The translations under genes and the position numbers were made by a program. Below, piece after piece: positions 51,265 to 60,314 of a stretch of 64,000 nucleotides of DNA. Where the stretch lies: NCBI RefSeq assembly GCF_030323865.1, contig NZ_CP066362.1, positions 3,100,001 to 3,164,000 on the forward strand. The letters are read 5' to 3'. Within the stretch, counting starts at the first letter, position 1; each line of letters starts with the position of its first letter. Below the pieces are notes generated by a model. That model did no database searches. It had not been told where the DNA came from and saw only the letters and a program-made list of their open reading frames with translations. This DNA is from Pseudarthrobacter defluvii. Its GTDB lineage: Bacteria; Actinomycetota; Actinomycetes; Actinomycetales; Micrococcaceae.

Positions 51265-53700
51265 TTACCCCGCGCTGGACGTAGGCGCGGGCTCCAGGGT
51301 CTCCCCTCCCCCGTAATCCACAGTGGGTGCCGGCGTTGCGTAGTCAACGGACGACGTCGGTTGGCCGCCTCCCAGATCTGGCCCCGCCGGCGCCGTGGCC
51401 ACCCCAGTCGCAGCCGGTACAGGTGCAGGTGCAGGTGCAGACGGCCCATCCTGGGCAACGGACGAGGTGGGGCCAGGGGTCGGACCACCGCTGGGGCCAG
51501 CCGTAGCAGGGGACGTCGCCACGGAGGTCCCTCCGGAAACAGAAGAGCCTTTGACGATGGCCGTGATCTGCTCCTTGTACCCGTTGAGCGTGGCCTGGAT
51601 CTCGGACAGCGGAACGTTTTGTAGGTTCCGCCCATACTCCGCGATTTGGGCCCACAACGCCTCAAGCTGCTGCTTGCTGTCGCCGTCCAACGGCCCGTCG
51701 AGCGTGAGGACCAGCTGGCTGGCCAGGGCATAGGTGAGGCAGTCCAGGCAGTTGTAGTTGGCAGCCGCCGAAAGGTTCTGCGGCACGATCACGTCGGTCT
51801 GACCTACCACCAGGACCACCTGGAAGCCCACGGCCACTGCCGCGCAGCCCGAGCAGTTGGCGAAAGCGTATGCCTCGTTGGTGGTGGTGACCGGCTCCCC
51901 GCCGTCTGCCCAGACCAGGGCGAAGGCCACGCTGTACTTTACGGAGCCGTCGGTGGTGTTGACGGCGAGCGCCTGGTTTCCGTCGGCGGCCGGGGCGGCT
52001 GGCCTGTCGAACGGAAACACCCAGGAGGGAGCAGCAGCAGAAGTGGTGCTGCCGCCTGGCGAGGCACTGGCCGGCGATGCGTCGGCAGGCACCAGCACCA
52101 TGCTCAGCTGGGGATTGTCCCGCGTGGGTTTCACAGCATCCGCGGGCCACAGCGCAACAGTCTGCCCGGAAGCACCCTCCCGCAACGCCTCGCGCTCACG
52201 GTGGGGAAGGATGGCCCGCGTTGCATCACCCAGCGTCCCTCGTTCGTACGCCTGCACCGGGCGGTACGTCCCGCCGTCGGGCCACCATGCCCAAGCGAGC
52301 CCCGCCAGCAGGACTGCGACGGCGGTCATGGCGGCCGTCCGCTGCACCGCCTTGCCACTGGTTTTTTGCCACAGGCCCGTGACAAGCTGCCGCAGCAGCC
52401 GCACCACGATGTACAGCACGCCCAGCACCGGGACCGCCACCACAACAATGGCGAGGGCCCGAACGGCCACGCCCAGTAAGTCGCCGGAAGAAAGGCTCGC
52501 CGCCAGCGCTTCCTGCTGCTTGCCCACACTGGCCCAGCCGGTGGCCAGCAACCGTGGCAGGGACAGCACCATCATCACCATGCTGAATAGCAGCACCGGT
52601 ACGGTCACCAGCACCCAGACGGTAACCACGGCCCGCGCCCACGGCTTGAGCACCTTGCTTTCCGGGCTTCCCCACCGCCAGGGAAGGATTCCCAGGAGGG
52701 TTGGTTTGATGCGCTGGAACAGGTCGGGCACGCCGGTGGCGTCTGCCAGGATGTGGTAGCCGTCGTACTTGACCAGCGGGATGAGCTGGCGGACCATCTG
52801 CAGGATCTGCGTGACCACCACCAGCAGGAGCGCGTCGAAGCCGGTGGCCCACCACAGTCCCATGATGGCCACGGCCACGATGGCGTTGAAGTACAGCCCG
52901 CCCAGGTCGGTGCGGATCCGGCCGCCGCGGCCCAGGCGGTAGGAGTCGGTGACGTCCGTGAAGAAGGCTGGCCACAGCAGGTAGAGCCCGGCGCCTATGG
53001 CCCCGGGTGTGGCTCCGCCCTTGCGGGTGGCGGCGGCATGGCCGAATTCATGGAAACCGGCTGACAGGATGGTGACGGCGAGGATCAGCAGCAGGAGGGC
53101 AGGCTGCTCGAAAGCCTCGTGGGTGGCTGAGCCGAGCCCTTTGACCATGAGCACCCACCAGCATGCAGCCAGGAACGCGGCCGTCACGGCCACCACGATC
53201 AGTGGGTGGAACAGCACCGCGAACGGTGCGGTGATCCTGCGGGTACGGGCGGGGTCGGACACGATGTAGCGGAAGCGCAGGCCCAGGAGCGGGTTGGACT
53301 TCTTGACTTCCGGCTGCGTGCCGTCGGCAAGCCGGAGCAGGCCCAGGGGCAGCAGTTGCGAGTCCATCAGGGTACGGACGTTGTCAGCGCTGACCAGCCG
53401 CCCGGACCCTTCGCTGACGTGCCGGGCAATGCCGTCCAGGTCGCGGGTCCCGTCCGCCGCCTCCAGCACCAAGTACAGCAGCCGGGTCAGCTGGAGGGTC
53501 TGGCCGTCGGCTCGCCGCACCAGGGCGGGCGGTTCGCGGTAGCCCGACCCCTCCGCGGTGCCCAGGAGCTGGACGCCGTCGGCCCGGGCGGGCAGGTGGG
53601 CAGCAGCCGTCGACATCTTTCCCGACGGATCCGGGGCAACGGAGACGCGTGACGACGGCGGGCCCGCCTCGGGAGGCGGCCCGCCGTGGGTTTGGGTCAT
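51265..53700 (-). CDS. PqqD-like/M50 membrane metalloprotease with four-Cys C-terminal domain
   Basis: 811 residues, with an unusual architecture. An N-terminal soluble domain at about residues 45-128 (QLTRLLYLVLEAADGTRDLDGIA) resembles the PqqD winged-helix used to bind RiPP leader peptides. Several TM helices follow, with the zinc-protease motif AGFHEFGHAAA (HExxH at 217-221) and the third ligand region VKYDGYHIL (Asp313). After more helices comes a C-terminal exported part at about 560-720 with two CxxC pairs (Cys616/619 and Cys651/654) and a Pro/Ala/Thr-rich tail. It is most like the putative peptide zinc metalloproteases such as YydH. The partner gene just upstream is its probable substrate. 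Confidence 0.85.
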   Translation of the reverse strand: MTQTHGGPPPEAGPPSSRVSVAPDPSGKMSTAAAHLPARADGVQLLGTAEGSGYREPPALVRRADGQTLQLTRLLYLVLEAADGTRDLDGIARHVSEGSGRLVSADNVRTLMDSQLLPLGLLRLADGTQPEVKKSNPLLGLRFRYIVSDPARTRRITAPFAVLFHPLIVVAVTAAFLAACWWVLMVKGLGSATHEAFEQPALLLLILAVTILSAGFHEFGHAAATRKGGATPGAIGAGLYLLWPAFFTDVTDSYRLGRGGRIRTDLGGLYFNAIVAVAIMGLWWATGFDALLLVVVTQILQMVRQLIPLVKYDGYHILADATGVPDLFQRIKPTLLGILPWRWGSPESKVLKPWARAVVTVWVLVTVPVLLFSMVMMVLSLPRLLATGWASVGKQQEALAASLSSGDLLGVAVRALAIVVVAVPVLGVLYIVVRLLRQLVTGLWQKTSGKAVQRTAAMTAVAVLLAGLAWAWWPDGGTYRPVQAYERGTLGDATRAILPHREREALREGASGQTVALWPADAVKPTRDNPQLSMVLVPADASPASASPGGSTTSAAAPSWVFPFDRPAAPAADGNQALAVNTTDGSVKYSVAFALVWADGGEPVTTTNEAYAFANCSGCAAVAVGFQVVLVVGQTDVIVPQNLSAAANYNCLDCLTYALASQLVLTLDGPLDGDSKQQLEALWAQIAEYGRNLQNVPLSEIQATLNGYKEQITAIVKGSSVSGGTSVATSPATAGPSGGPTPGPTSSVAQDGPSAPAPAPVPAATGVATAPAGPDLGGGQPTSSVDYATPAPTVDYGGGETLEPAPTSSAG

Positions 53701-53706
53701 GTCTGC

Positions 53707-54378
53707 TTACTGCTGCAGGTCGGACTGCTGGCCGGCGGTGGCATTTGCCTCGCCGTCGATGTGCTGCGAGATGGTGGCGCTCTGGTCCGAGATGGCATAG
53801 GCCTGGCTGTCGATGGAGCCGATGTTGGCGGCCACTGCGGCGTCGATGGGTGCAGCCACGTTGGCGTTCGCGGCCACGGCACCGTTGATGGGAGCGGCGA
53901 TGGCGGCATCGGCATCCAGGTTCACATCGACGTTCAGCAGGTTGCCGTTCAGCGCGCCGGCTGCGTCGGTCAGCCCTCCGGTACTGGTGGGATCTGACAC
54001 TGCGCCGGACGTTCCATCCGTGGTTCCGGCGTCGGCGCTACCCATATCGGTGGCGCCGTCGCCCTGGCCGATCAGGCTGTCCTGGGTGGAGTCGGCGTTG
54101 GCATCGGCGGTGATGCCCTGGTCGATGGCGGCGTCCTGGCTTGACAGCGCCTGCGCGTCCGAACCGTAGGAGAGGATGTTGGCCGAGGCGGCGGCATCAA
54201 TGGGTGCTGCCACATTGGCGTTGGCGGCGACAGCCAGGTCGATAGGTGCTGCGGCGTTGATGCCCAGGTCCAGGTCCGCGTTCAGGTCCAGGACGGACGC
54301 CACTTCCTTGTCCGGCAGGGCGGTGGCCTGTTCGGACATCAGTTCTTCATCGGTGAGGGGACGCATTTCGTTGTCCAT
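53707..54378 (-). CDS. Ala/Asn-rich duplicated protein, probable M50 protease substrate
   Basis: 223 residues with no cysteine and no hydrophobic signal. The first 40 residues (MRPLTDEELMSEQATALPDKEVASVLDLNADLDLG) have the look of a RiPP-type leader. Two repeat units follow: about 32-100 and 148-222. Both contain the identical 15-residue block AVAANANVAAPIDAA (49-63 and 167-181) and a shared pattern ending in an SQ/DQ-rich tail. Highly acidic, Ala/Asp/Asn-rich. The ATG at 54378 has GGAGG upstream, and the gene lies 6 bases from the M50 start, so they are co-transcribed. No homologous family known to me. Confidence 0.8.
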   Translation of the reverse strand: MDNEMRPLTDEELMSEQATALPDKEVASVLDLNADLDLGINAAAPIDLAVAANANVAAPIDAAASANILSYGSDAQALSSQDAAIDQGITADANADSTQDSLIGQGDGATDMGSADAGTTDGTSGAVSDPTSTGGLTDAAGALNGNLLNVDVNLDADAAIAAPINGAVAANANVAAPIDAAVAANIGSIDSQAYAISDQSATISQHIDGEANATAGQQSDLQQ

Positions 54379-54508
54379 GCTTGAAAAACCTCCGGTGCAG
54401 CGCGGGTGCTCTGCCCCCAGCGGACAGCCGCGCCCCACAATAGTAAGCATGGTTAGTAGTTTTGCGAAGTAGTGTGGACTGCGGCCACTGCAAATGTCGA
54501 CGGCGACG

Positions 54509-54661
54509 TCACTCTCTGCGGGCGGAGGCACCGCCCCAGTACTGATAGCTGTCGTAGCAATTGCGGGAGCAAAATGCCGCAGTAGGAGATTCCGGCAGGG
54601 CCAGCCCGCAGTACCGGCACTTTGGCTTGGATCGCAGGATCTGCTTCACGATTCTCAGCAT
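54509..54661 (-). CDS. 50-aa zinc-binding protein
   Basis: A short gene with Cys pairs in KCRYCGLALP and AFCSRNCYDSYQYW, which could bind one zinc. It starts at ATG 54661 with a stop codon 2 codons upstream, so the start is fixed. The ribosome site is weak. It lies just upstream of the M50 substrate gene on the same strand, but the gap is 130 bases, so membership of the unit is uncertain. Confidence 0.55.
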   Translation of the reverse strand: MLRIVKQILRSKPKCRYCGLALPESPTAAFCSRNCYDSYQYWGGASARRE

Positions 54662-54843
54662 GGATGAAGGCTAGGCATCCGCTCCGAAGATTTGATCAGT
54701 AATTGATACTGCATTTGAGTAGGGCGCATTACCTGCCTCAGCCGCAATTCCCAGAGCATTCCCAGCTGCAAATGCAGTTCCTGTTCCCGTCCATGGGTAT
54801 CTGTTTCCTTGGGAGGCAGGGCGCCGCCCGGGAAGGGAGAGGC

Positions 54844-55908
54844 ATGGAGTCGCTGCCCCTGGCAGTTCTGTTACTGATTTTCGCCGGTGCCGCAGCGGTG
54901 ATCTGGGTGGCGGGAATCCAGCTTTCCAAACAGACGGATGTTCTTGATGACCGGCTGCACCTGGGGTCGGCGCTGGGAGGCCTCATCCTGCTTGCCGTTG
55001 CCACGAACCTGCCGGAGATCGCCATTACGGTCAGCGCGGCCGCTTCCAACAACATCGGGGTGGCCGTGGGCAACATTCTGGGCGGCATCGCCATCCAGAC
55101 TGTCGTGCTGGTCATCCTCGACGTATTCGGAACAAGAGGCACTGACCCCCTCAGCTACAAGGCGGCATCCCTGACGCTCGTCATCGAAGCGGTCACCGTC
55201 ATCGCAGTCCTGGGCGTAGTGATCGCCGGCAGCCAGATGCCGAACTCGCTGGTGGGACTGCGCCTGACGCCGGCCGCTGTGCTGATCGCCGTGATCTGGA
55301 TCCTCGGATTAATCCTGGTCCAACGGTCCCAGAAAGGCCTTCCCTGGCATCAGCAAGGAGACGCGCCCGGCGGGCAGGACGAGCCCCAGGGCCATTCCAA
55401 GAAGAAGGCCAACGACAAGAACCGGCACATCAGCACGGGCAAGTCTGCCCTGATCTTCGCCGTCGCGGCACTGGCCACCCTGGGCGCAGGCGTGGTGCTG
55501 GAGCGCAGCGGCGATGCGATCGCCGGGCACATCGGGCTTTCTGGCGTCCTCTTCGGTGCGACTTTCCTGGCCCTGGCCACGTCCCTGCCCGAAATTTCCA
55601 CCGGACTGGCATCGGTGAAGCAGGGCGACTACAAGCTGGCCTTCAGCGACATCTTTGGCGGCAATGCGTTCCTGCCCGTCCTCTTCCTTGTCGCAGTCCT
55701 GATCACCGGCAAACCGGTGCTGCCCCAGGCCCAGGCCACCGACATCTACCTCACCGCCCTGGCGATCCTGCTCACCCTGGCCTACCTGCTGGGCCTCCTC
55801 TTCCGCCCGAAAAAGAAGCGTCTGGGCATGGGAGCCGATTCCTTGGTCGTCCTGGTCCTCTACCTCGTCGGGGTGGCCGGACTTTTCGCCGTGGCCACCA
55901 TGTCCTGA
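54844..55908 (+). CDS. sodium/calcium exchanger-family cation antiporter
   Basis: This 354-residue integral membrane protein has two inverted repeats of five helices, as in CaCA exchangers. The alpha repeats read ATNLPEIAITVSAAASNNIGVAVGNILGGIAIQT and ATSLPEISTGLASVKQGDYKLAFSDIFGGNAF, with the conserved acidic residues in the two TNLPE/TSLPE blocks. A charged His/Lys-rich loop separates them. It probably exports Ca2+ with Na+ or H+. ATG 54844 has GGGAAGGGAG upstream. Confidence 0.9.
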   Translation: MESLPLAVLLLIFAGAAAVIWVAGIQLSKQTDVLDDRLHLGSALGGLILLAVATNLPEIAITVSAAASNNIGVAVGNILGGIAIQTVVLVILDVFGTRGTDPLSYKAASLTLVIEAVTVIAVLGVVIAGSQMPNSLVGLRLTPAAVLIAVIWILGLILVQRSQKGLPWHQQGDAPGGQDEPQGHSKKKANDKNRHISTGKSALIFAVAALATLGAGVVLERSGDAIAGHIGLSGVLFGATFLALATSLPEISTGLASVKQGDYKLAFSDIFGGNAFLPVLFLVAVLITGKPVLPQAQATDIYLTALAILLTLAYLLGLLFRPKKKRLGMGADSLVVLVLYLVGVAGLFAVATMS

Positions 55909-55955
55909 CTGCGAGACCGTTTTTCCCGGCGTGCCCTGCGGCAAAGCGCACTCTC

Positions 55956-56480
55956 TCAGCGGGACGACCGCGGCCTTGCCGCTTCGTCCTCAGGCGTCCG
56001 GCCCTGGGACCGCAGCATCCGGTACTCGCGCCAGGTAATCCACACGATGAAGATGTCGAACGCGGTGAGGAGCACCATGCCCCAGGAGAACGACACCGAG
56101 ATCCGGTACAGCTGGTAGGCGATGAAGAGCAGCAGGAAGGCGATCATCCACGGGTAGGCCCACAGCTTTTCCTTCAGGACGGCCCACACCAGGACGATCT
56201 TCACCACGCCGTGCAGAAGGAGGTAGACAGCGCCAAACAACGACGCCGACCCCGAAAGGTTGGCGGTCATGTGCAGCAGGCTGTTGGCCACGAAGTCCCG
56301 GGGATCCTGGGCGAGTTCATGCTGGGTAAGGAACCGGGCCACATCGCCGATCTGCGCTGGAGTGACCAGCAAAAGGAGGATCCCACCGATCAGTTCCAGG
56401 ACCCCGTCCAGGCCTTTGAGGAGCAGCGAGATGCGGAAGGTCCTGTCGAGCACGGTGGTTCGAGATCGTGCTTCTTCCAT
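55956..56480 (-). CDS. DUF2127 membrane protein
   Basis: This 174-residue protein has four or more membrane helices (LLKGLDGVLELIGGILLLLVTP at the start, then HGVVKIVLVWAVLKEKLWAYPWMIAFLLLFIAYQLYRISVSFSWGMVLLTAFDIFIVWITWREYRML). It is coupled to the PBP gene: TGATG overlap at 56480. Function unknown. Confidence 0.85.
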   Translation of the reverse strand: MEEARSRTTVLDRTFRISLLLKGLDGVLELIGGILLLLVTPAQIGDVARFLTQHELAQDPRDFVANSLLHMTANLSGSASLFGAVYLLLHGVVKIVLVWAVLKEKLWAYPWMIAFLLLFIAYQLYRISVSFSWGMVLLTAFDIFIVWITWREYRMLRSQGRTPEDEAARPRSSR

Positions 56481-58690
56481 CAGTTGCTCTTGGTCCGCTG
56501 TCCTGCGGGGTCGCTGATGAGGTTCTGCGGCGGCGCGTCGAAGTTTCCGTGGTCGTAAAGGCCCACTACGCCCTGCATGTACTGGGCCCATTGCGGACCA
56601 GCGATGAATGCCCCGTCCACGGCCGGATAGAACTTGCCGTTGACGGTGATGTTGCGGCCCAACCGGTCCGAGCCGCCACTGAAGGGATCGCCGAAGAAGG
56701 ATGCCGTGGCCAGACCTTTCGTGTAGCCCACCACCCAGGTCTGGTTGTTCCATTCATTGGTGCCGGTCTTTGCAGCATCCGGTACCCCGAGTTTCTGCGG
56801 AATCAGCAGGCCGGAGCCTTTGGTGAGGACGTCCTGGAGGACGTTGGTGACAGCCTTGGCAACATCGGGTTTCAGCGCTCCGGCCTGGCAGGAGGATGTT
56901 TGTCCCCCGATCTTTTTGCCCAGGGCGTCGTCCACTTCCGTGATGGAAATGGGGCTGCAGTAGGTGCCGTTGGCCGCGAAGGTGGCGAACGCGTTCGCCA
57001 TGGTCAGGGGTGCCACGTTCTGGCTGCCCAGAATGTTTCCCAGGGTTGAGAGGTCGATCTTCTCGTCTTTTCCGCTGCCCAGGTGCAGGCCGATGGCGTC
57101 TGCGGCGCGCTGGACGTCGCAGAAATCATTGAGCCCGGCGAGGGAGGCGAACGTGGCCGTGTTGATCGACTGGTAGATGCCTTCCCGAACCGTCATGGGC
57201 CGGTACCAGTTAGGCTCATCGTTCTGCAGGTCCGAAGAGTCCCGCACGGTGCTGTCGAACCAGCCCTGCACAGGATGGCAAGTTGTCTTCCACGGGTAGT
57301 AGATGCCGTAGCGCCGCTTGGAGGCGTCAACGATCTGGTTGGTTGACTTACCCTCGCCAAGCCACGCCGCCAGGGTCACCGGCTTCATGGTGGAACCGGG
57401 CTGCATGCCGCCCACACCACCCAGGCTGTTTCCGGCCGCGTCGCTGCCGTCCACGTTGAAGTTGTAGTCGGAGACGAATCCGGCGCCTTGGCCGGGTAGT
57501 TTTCGTGAATTCTGTGCCATGGACAGGACTTTTCCGGTGCCCGGCTCGATCGTTACCAGCGAAGCGCCCCACTTGTCCGGGTTCGCGCCGGCAGTGGCGT
57601 CCACCTGGGCCTGGGCCGGCCCCTGCAGCCGGGGATCCAGGGTGGTCTTGATGGTCAGGCCGCCGGCCATGATCTTCTGGTCGCGGTCGTCCAGGGTAGC
57701 GCCATACGCCGGGTCATTCTCGATCTGGTGGATGACGTAGTCGCAGAAGTACTGCGCCTGGGGAGCATAGGCGCAACCCTGCTTCGGTGGGTTGACCTTG
57801 AGCTGGATGGGCGTGTTGACGGCGTCGTCGTGTTGCTGCTGGTTGATGTAGCCGTGCTGCAGCATCGCGTCCAGCACCAGGTCGCGCCGGGACTTGGAGG
57901 CCTCGGGGTGGACGGTGGGATCGAACAGTGAAGGGCCGTTGACCAGGCCGGCGAGCAGTGCCGCCTGGGGCAGGGTAAGGTCCTTGGCGTCAACGGAGAA
58001 GAAGTACTGGCTGGCGGCCTGGATGCCGTACGCGTTGCTGTTGAAACCCACCACGTTCAGGTATCCGGCCAGGATCTGGTCCTTGGAGTACTTCTCCTCA
58101 AGGCCGATGGCGAGCTTCATCTCCTGGATCTTCTGGTTCACGCCTTTTTGCCCGTTGAGCACCACCTGGGCGTCCTTGCCCTGGGCGATCAGGTTTTCGT
58201 TGAGCATGTTGGTGACGTACTGCTGGGTCAGCGTCGATGCGCCCTGGTGCCCGCCGGCGGCGTCCACCGCCAGTGCCCGGAAGATGCCTTCGGGATCAAT
58301 GCCGCCGTGCTGGTAGAACCGGTAGTCCTCGATCGCCACGATCGCGTTCTTGATGTTGGGGGACATCTGGTCCAGGGGAATCCGGGTCCGGTTCTCGTTG
58401 AAAAGGGTGGCAATCTGGGATCCATCCGCGGCAAGCACCCGCGTCATCTGTGCCGGGGGCGCGGAGAACACGTCGTTGGGGAGGTTGGTGGTCAGCGCCT
58501 GGGATCCGCCCGCCACCACCGTCTCCGTCACGGCTGCTGCCGGCATCATCAGGCCGGCAACAAGGGCCCCGCAAACGGCGCTGACGGCAAGGAAGCCCAC
58601 AAACCAGCCCAGCGTGATCCCGGCGACGCGCAACGGGTTCCGGCGCTCGGACGGATGGGACGTGGATTGGGAAGGAACTCCCTTGGGCAT
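56480..58690 (-). CDS. class A penicillin-binding protein
   Basis: 736 residues. A TM anchor at about 22-45, a GT51 glycosyltransferase domain with catalytic Glu121 (AIEDYRFYQHGGIDPEG) and GASTLTQQYV, and a transpeptidase domain with SxxK (GSTMKP, Ser433/Lys436), SxN (SIN, 508-510) and KTGT (641-644). It polymerises and crosslinks peptidoglycan. ATG 58690 has CGGAG upstream; a 744-codon start at 58711 is also possible. The DUF2127 gene follows with a TGATG overlap. Confidence 0.95.
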   Translation of the reverse strand: MPKGVPSQSTSHPSERRNPLRVAGITLGWFVGFLAVSAVCGALVAGLMMPAAAVTETVVAGGSQALTTNLPNDVFSAPPAQMTRVLAADGSQIATLFNENRTRIPLDQMSPNIKNAIVAIEDYRFYQHGGIDPEGIFRALAVDAAGGHQGASTLTQQYVTNMLNENLIAQGKDAQVVLNGQKGVNQKIQEMKLAIGLEEKYSKDQILAGYLNVVGFNSNAYGIQAASQYFFSVDAKDLTLPQAALLAGLVNGPSLFDPTVHPEASKSRRDLVLDAMLQHGYINQQQHDDAVNTPIQLKVNPPKQGCAYAPQAQYFCDYVIHQIENDPAYGATLDDRDQKIMAGGLTIKTTLDPRLQGPAQAQVDATAGANPDKWGASLVTIEPGTGKVLSMAQNSRKLPGQGAGFVSDYNFNVDGSDAAGNSLGGVGGMQPGSTMKPVTLAAWLGEGKSTNQIVDASKRRYGIYYPWKTTCHPVQGWFDSTVRDSSDLQNDEPNWYRPMTVREGIYQSINTATFASLAGLNDFCDVQRAADAIGLHLGSGKDEKIDLSTLGNILGSQNVAPLTMANAFATFAANGTYCSPISITEVDDALGKKIGGQTSSCQAGALKPDVAKAVTNVLQDVLTKGSGLLIPQKLGVPDAAKTGTNEWNNQTWVVGYTKGLATASFFGDPFSGGSDRLGRNITVNGKFYPAVDGAFIAGPQWAQYMQGVVGLYDHGNFDAPPQNLISDPAGQRTKSN

Positions 58691-58906
58691 GCGTGTCTCC
58701 GGTTCTCGCATCGAATTGCTGCAGTGGTGGCAACCGGCTTTCACCCTACTCTTCAAGTCTGGGGCACTCCTGAATGGCGCACGGGGAGCACAGTGTGCGT
58801 CACGGCCGGCGGGACTGCCCGGCAAAGGGCCCCCGATTACCGTGCACGCCGGGGCCGAACCTAAAGTAGATACCGGCAATATCGAGGTGGAAGGGTGGCG
58901 AATGGC

Positions 58907-59491
58907 ATGAGTGCCCCGTTGCGCTTCCCCCGCGCCATGGCTGTTACGACGGCGATGATCACCTTGGCTGCCGGCGCCCACGTCATGGCCGGCGGCTCGC
59001 TGCCCCAGCCCGTAATCTTCCTGGGGCTTGTGGCGCTGGTGCTGGCTCCGGTCATGATCCTGGCCAGGTTCAAAGTGGCCGCGCCCGCCATGGCCGGGCT
59101 CCTGGTGGCCAGCCAGTTGATTCTTCACGAGGCTTTTGGCGCCCTGTCCGTGTCCGCAGGATCCCAGCACGTCGCCGTCGGCCATCTGCACGGCTCCGGG
59201 CCGGTGCTGCCCGCAACTGCACTCACCCCGGATTACGCGGTTCCCAGCACGCTGATGCTGGTCCTTCACGCCGCGGCAACACTGGCCACTGCTTTGGTGC
59301 TGGCGCGGGGCGAGGCAGCTGTCTGGGCCCTCGCCGCGTGGCTCCGTCCCCTCATCCGGATCCTCACGCCGGTGGTCATCCCTGACTGGCCGCTCCAACC
59401 GGCGCCGCCCGCCGTCGTCGTCCTTTCCCGCTGGCGGAACCTCAGGCTTCCGGCCAGGCGTGGGCCGCCGCTGGTCCCCACCGCTCCCTGA
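58907..59491 (+). CDS. hypothetical membrane protein in copper cluster
   Basis: About 194 residues with four hydrophobic helices (AMAVTTAMITLAAGAHVMAGGS, FLGLVALVLAPVMILARF, PAMAGLLVASQLILHEAFGAL, STLMLVLHAAATLATALVLARG). Contains a Gly/Ser/His-rich loop (SAGSQHVAVGHLHGSGPVLPA) that could bind a metal. It precedes ycnI-like and copC genes, so a role in copper handling is plausible. GTG at 58895 is an alternative start. Confidence 0.7.
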   Translation: MSAPLRFPRAMAVTTAMITLAAGAHVMAGGSLPQPVIFLGLVALVLAPVMILARFKVAAPAMAGLLVASQLILHEAFGALSVSAGSQHVAVGHLHGSGPVLPATALTPDYAVPSTLMLVLHAAATLATALVLARGEAAVWALAAWLRPLIRILTPVVIPDWPLQPAPPAVVVLSRWRNLRLPARRGPPLVPTAP

Positions 59492-59567
59492 GCGGCACGT
59501 GACATCCTGACCCGGGCCATTGCCGCGCCGGGTCCTGCCAGCACGCCCATTTCCTGGAAAGCATGCA

Positions 59568-60314
59568 ATGAAAACAACACTTCGACGTACCCTGAAGTCC
59601 CTTGGCGCCGCCACCACAGCCGCGGGAATCATCGCCGCGGGGGCCACCGCCGCATCCGCCCACGTCAGCGTGGACCCGGACGATACCGGCGCCAACGGCT
59701 ACTCGCACCTGACGTTCAATGTGCCCAACGAATCCCCCACCGCGAAGACCACCAAGCTCGAGGTGAAGCTGCCGGCGGACACCCCCTTCACCTCCGTTTC
59801 CGTCAAGCCGGTGGAGGGCTGGAGCGCCCAGGTCATCACCAGCGACCTGCCCAAGCCCGTAACAGTGGCCGGTGCCACGGTGACCAAGGCGCCGAGTTCC
59901 GTGGTGTGGACGGCCGATGAGGCGCACCAGTTGGCTCAGAACCAGTACCAGTCGTTCTCCCTGTCCGTGGGTAGGCTCCCGGCCGAAGGGACCACCGTGA
60001 CGTTGAAGGCGGCGCAGTCCTACTCGGACGGCTCCGTAGTGAACTGGGACCAGGAAAAGACCGAGGGACAGCCCGAGCCCAAACATCCGGCCCCGTCCTT
60101 CACCACCACCGTCGAGGACAGTACGACGGCGGCTGCCGCATCGGCAGCGCCGGCTGCGGAACCAGCGGCCCAAGTCTCCCCTGCGTCCAGTAATGCGGCT
60201 TCCGTCTGGGGAATCGTGCTGGGCGCTGCCGGACTGGTCCTCGGTGCCACTGCCTTGGGGCTTGTCCTCGCCGGGCGGCGCGTGAAAGGAGCTGGCCTTG
60301 AAAACGGAAAATAA
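59568..60314 (+). CDS. ycnI: YcnI-like copper-binding exported protein
   Basis: This 248-residue exported protein has a signal peptide ending near ATAASAHV, so the mature protein starts with the His that in YcnI-type DUF1775 domains binds Cu(II). Conserved features are HLTFNVPNESPTAKTTKLEVKLPAD and GWSAQVI. A Thr/Ala-rich linker and a C-terminal TM follow (VWGIVLGAAGLVLGATALGLVLAG). The linker contains the GTACGACGGCGG motif as DNA. It overlaps copC by 17 bases. Confidence 0.92.
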   Translation: MKTTLRRTLKSLGAATTAAGIIAAGATAASAHVSVDPDDTGANGYSHLTFNVPNESPTAKTTKLEVKLPADTPFTSVSVKPVEGWSAQVITSDLPKPVTVAGATVTKAPSSVVWTADEAHQLAQNQYQSFSLSVGRLPAEGTTVTLKAAQSYSDGSVVNWDQEKTEGQPEPKHPAPSFTTTVEDSTTAAAASAAPAAEPAAQVSPASSNAASVWGIVLGAAGLVLGATALGLVLAGRRVKGAGLENGK

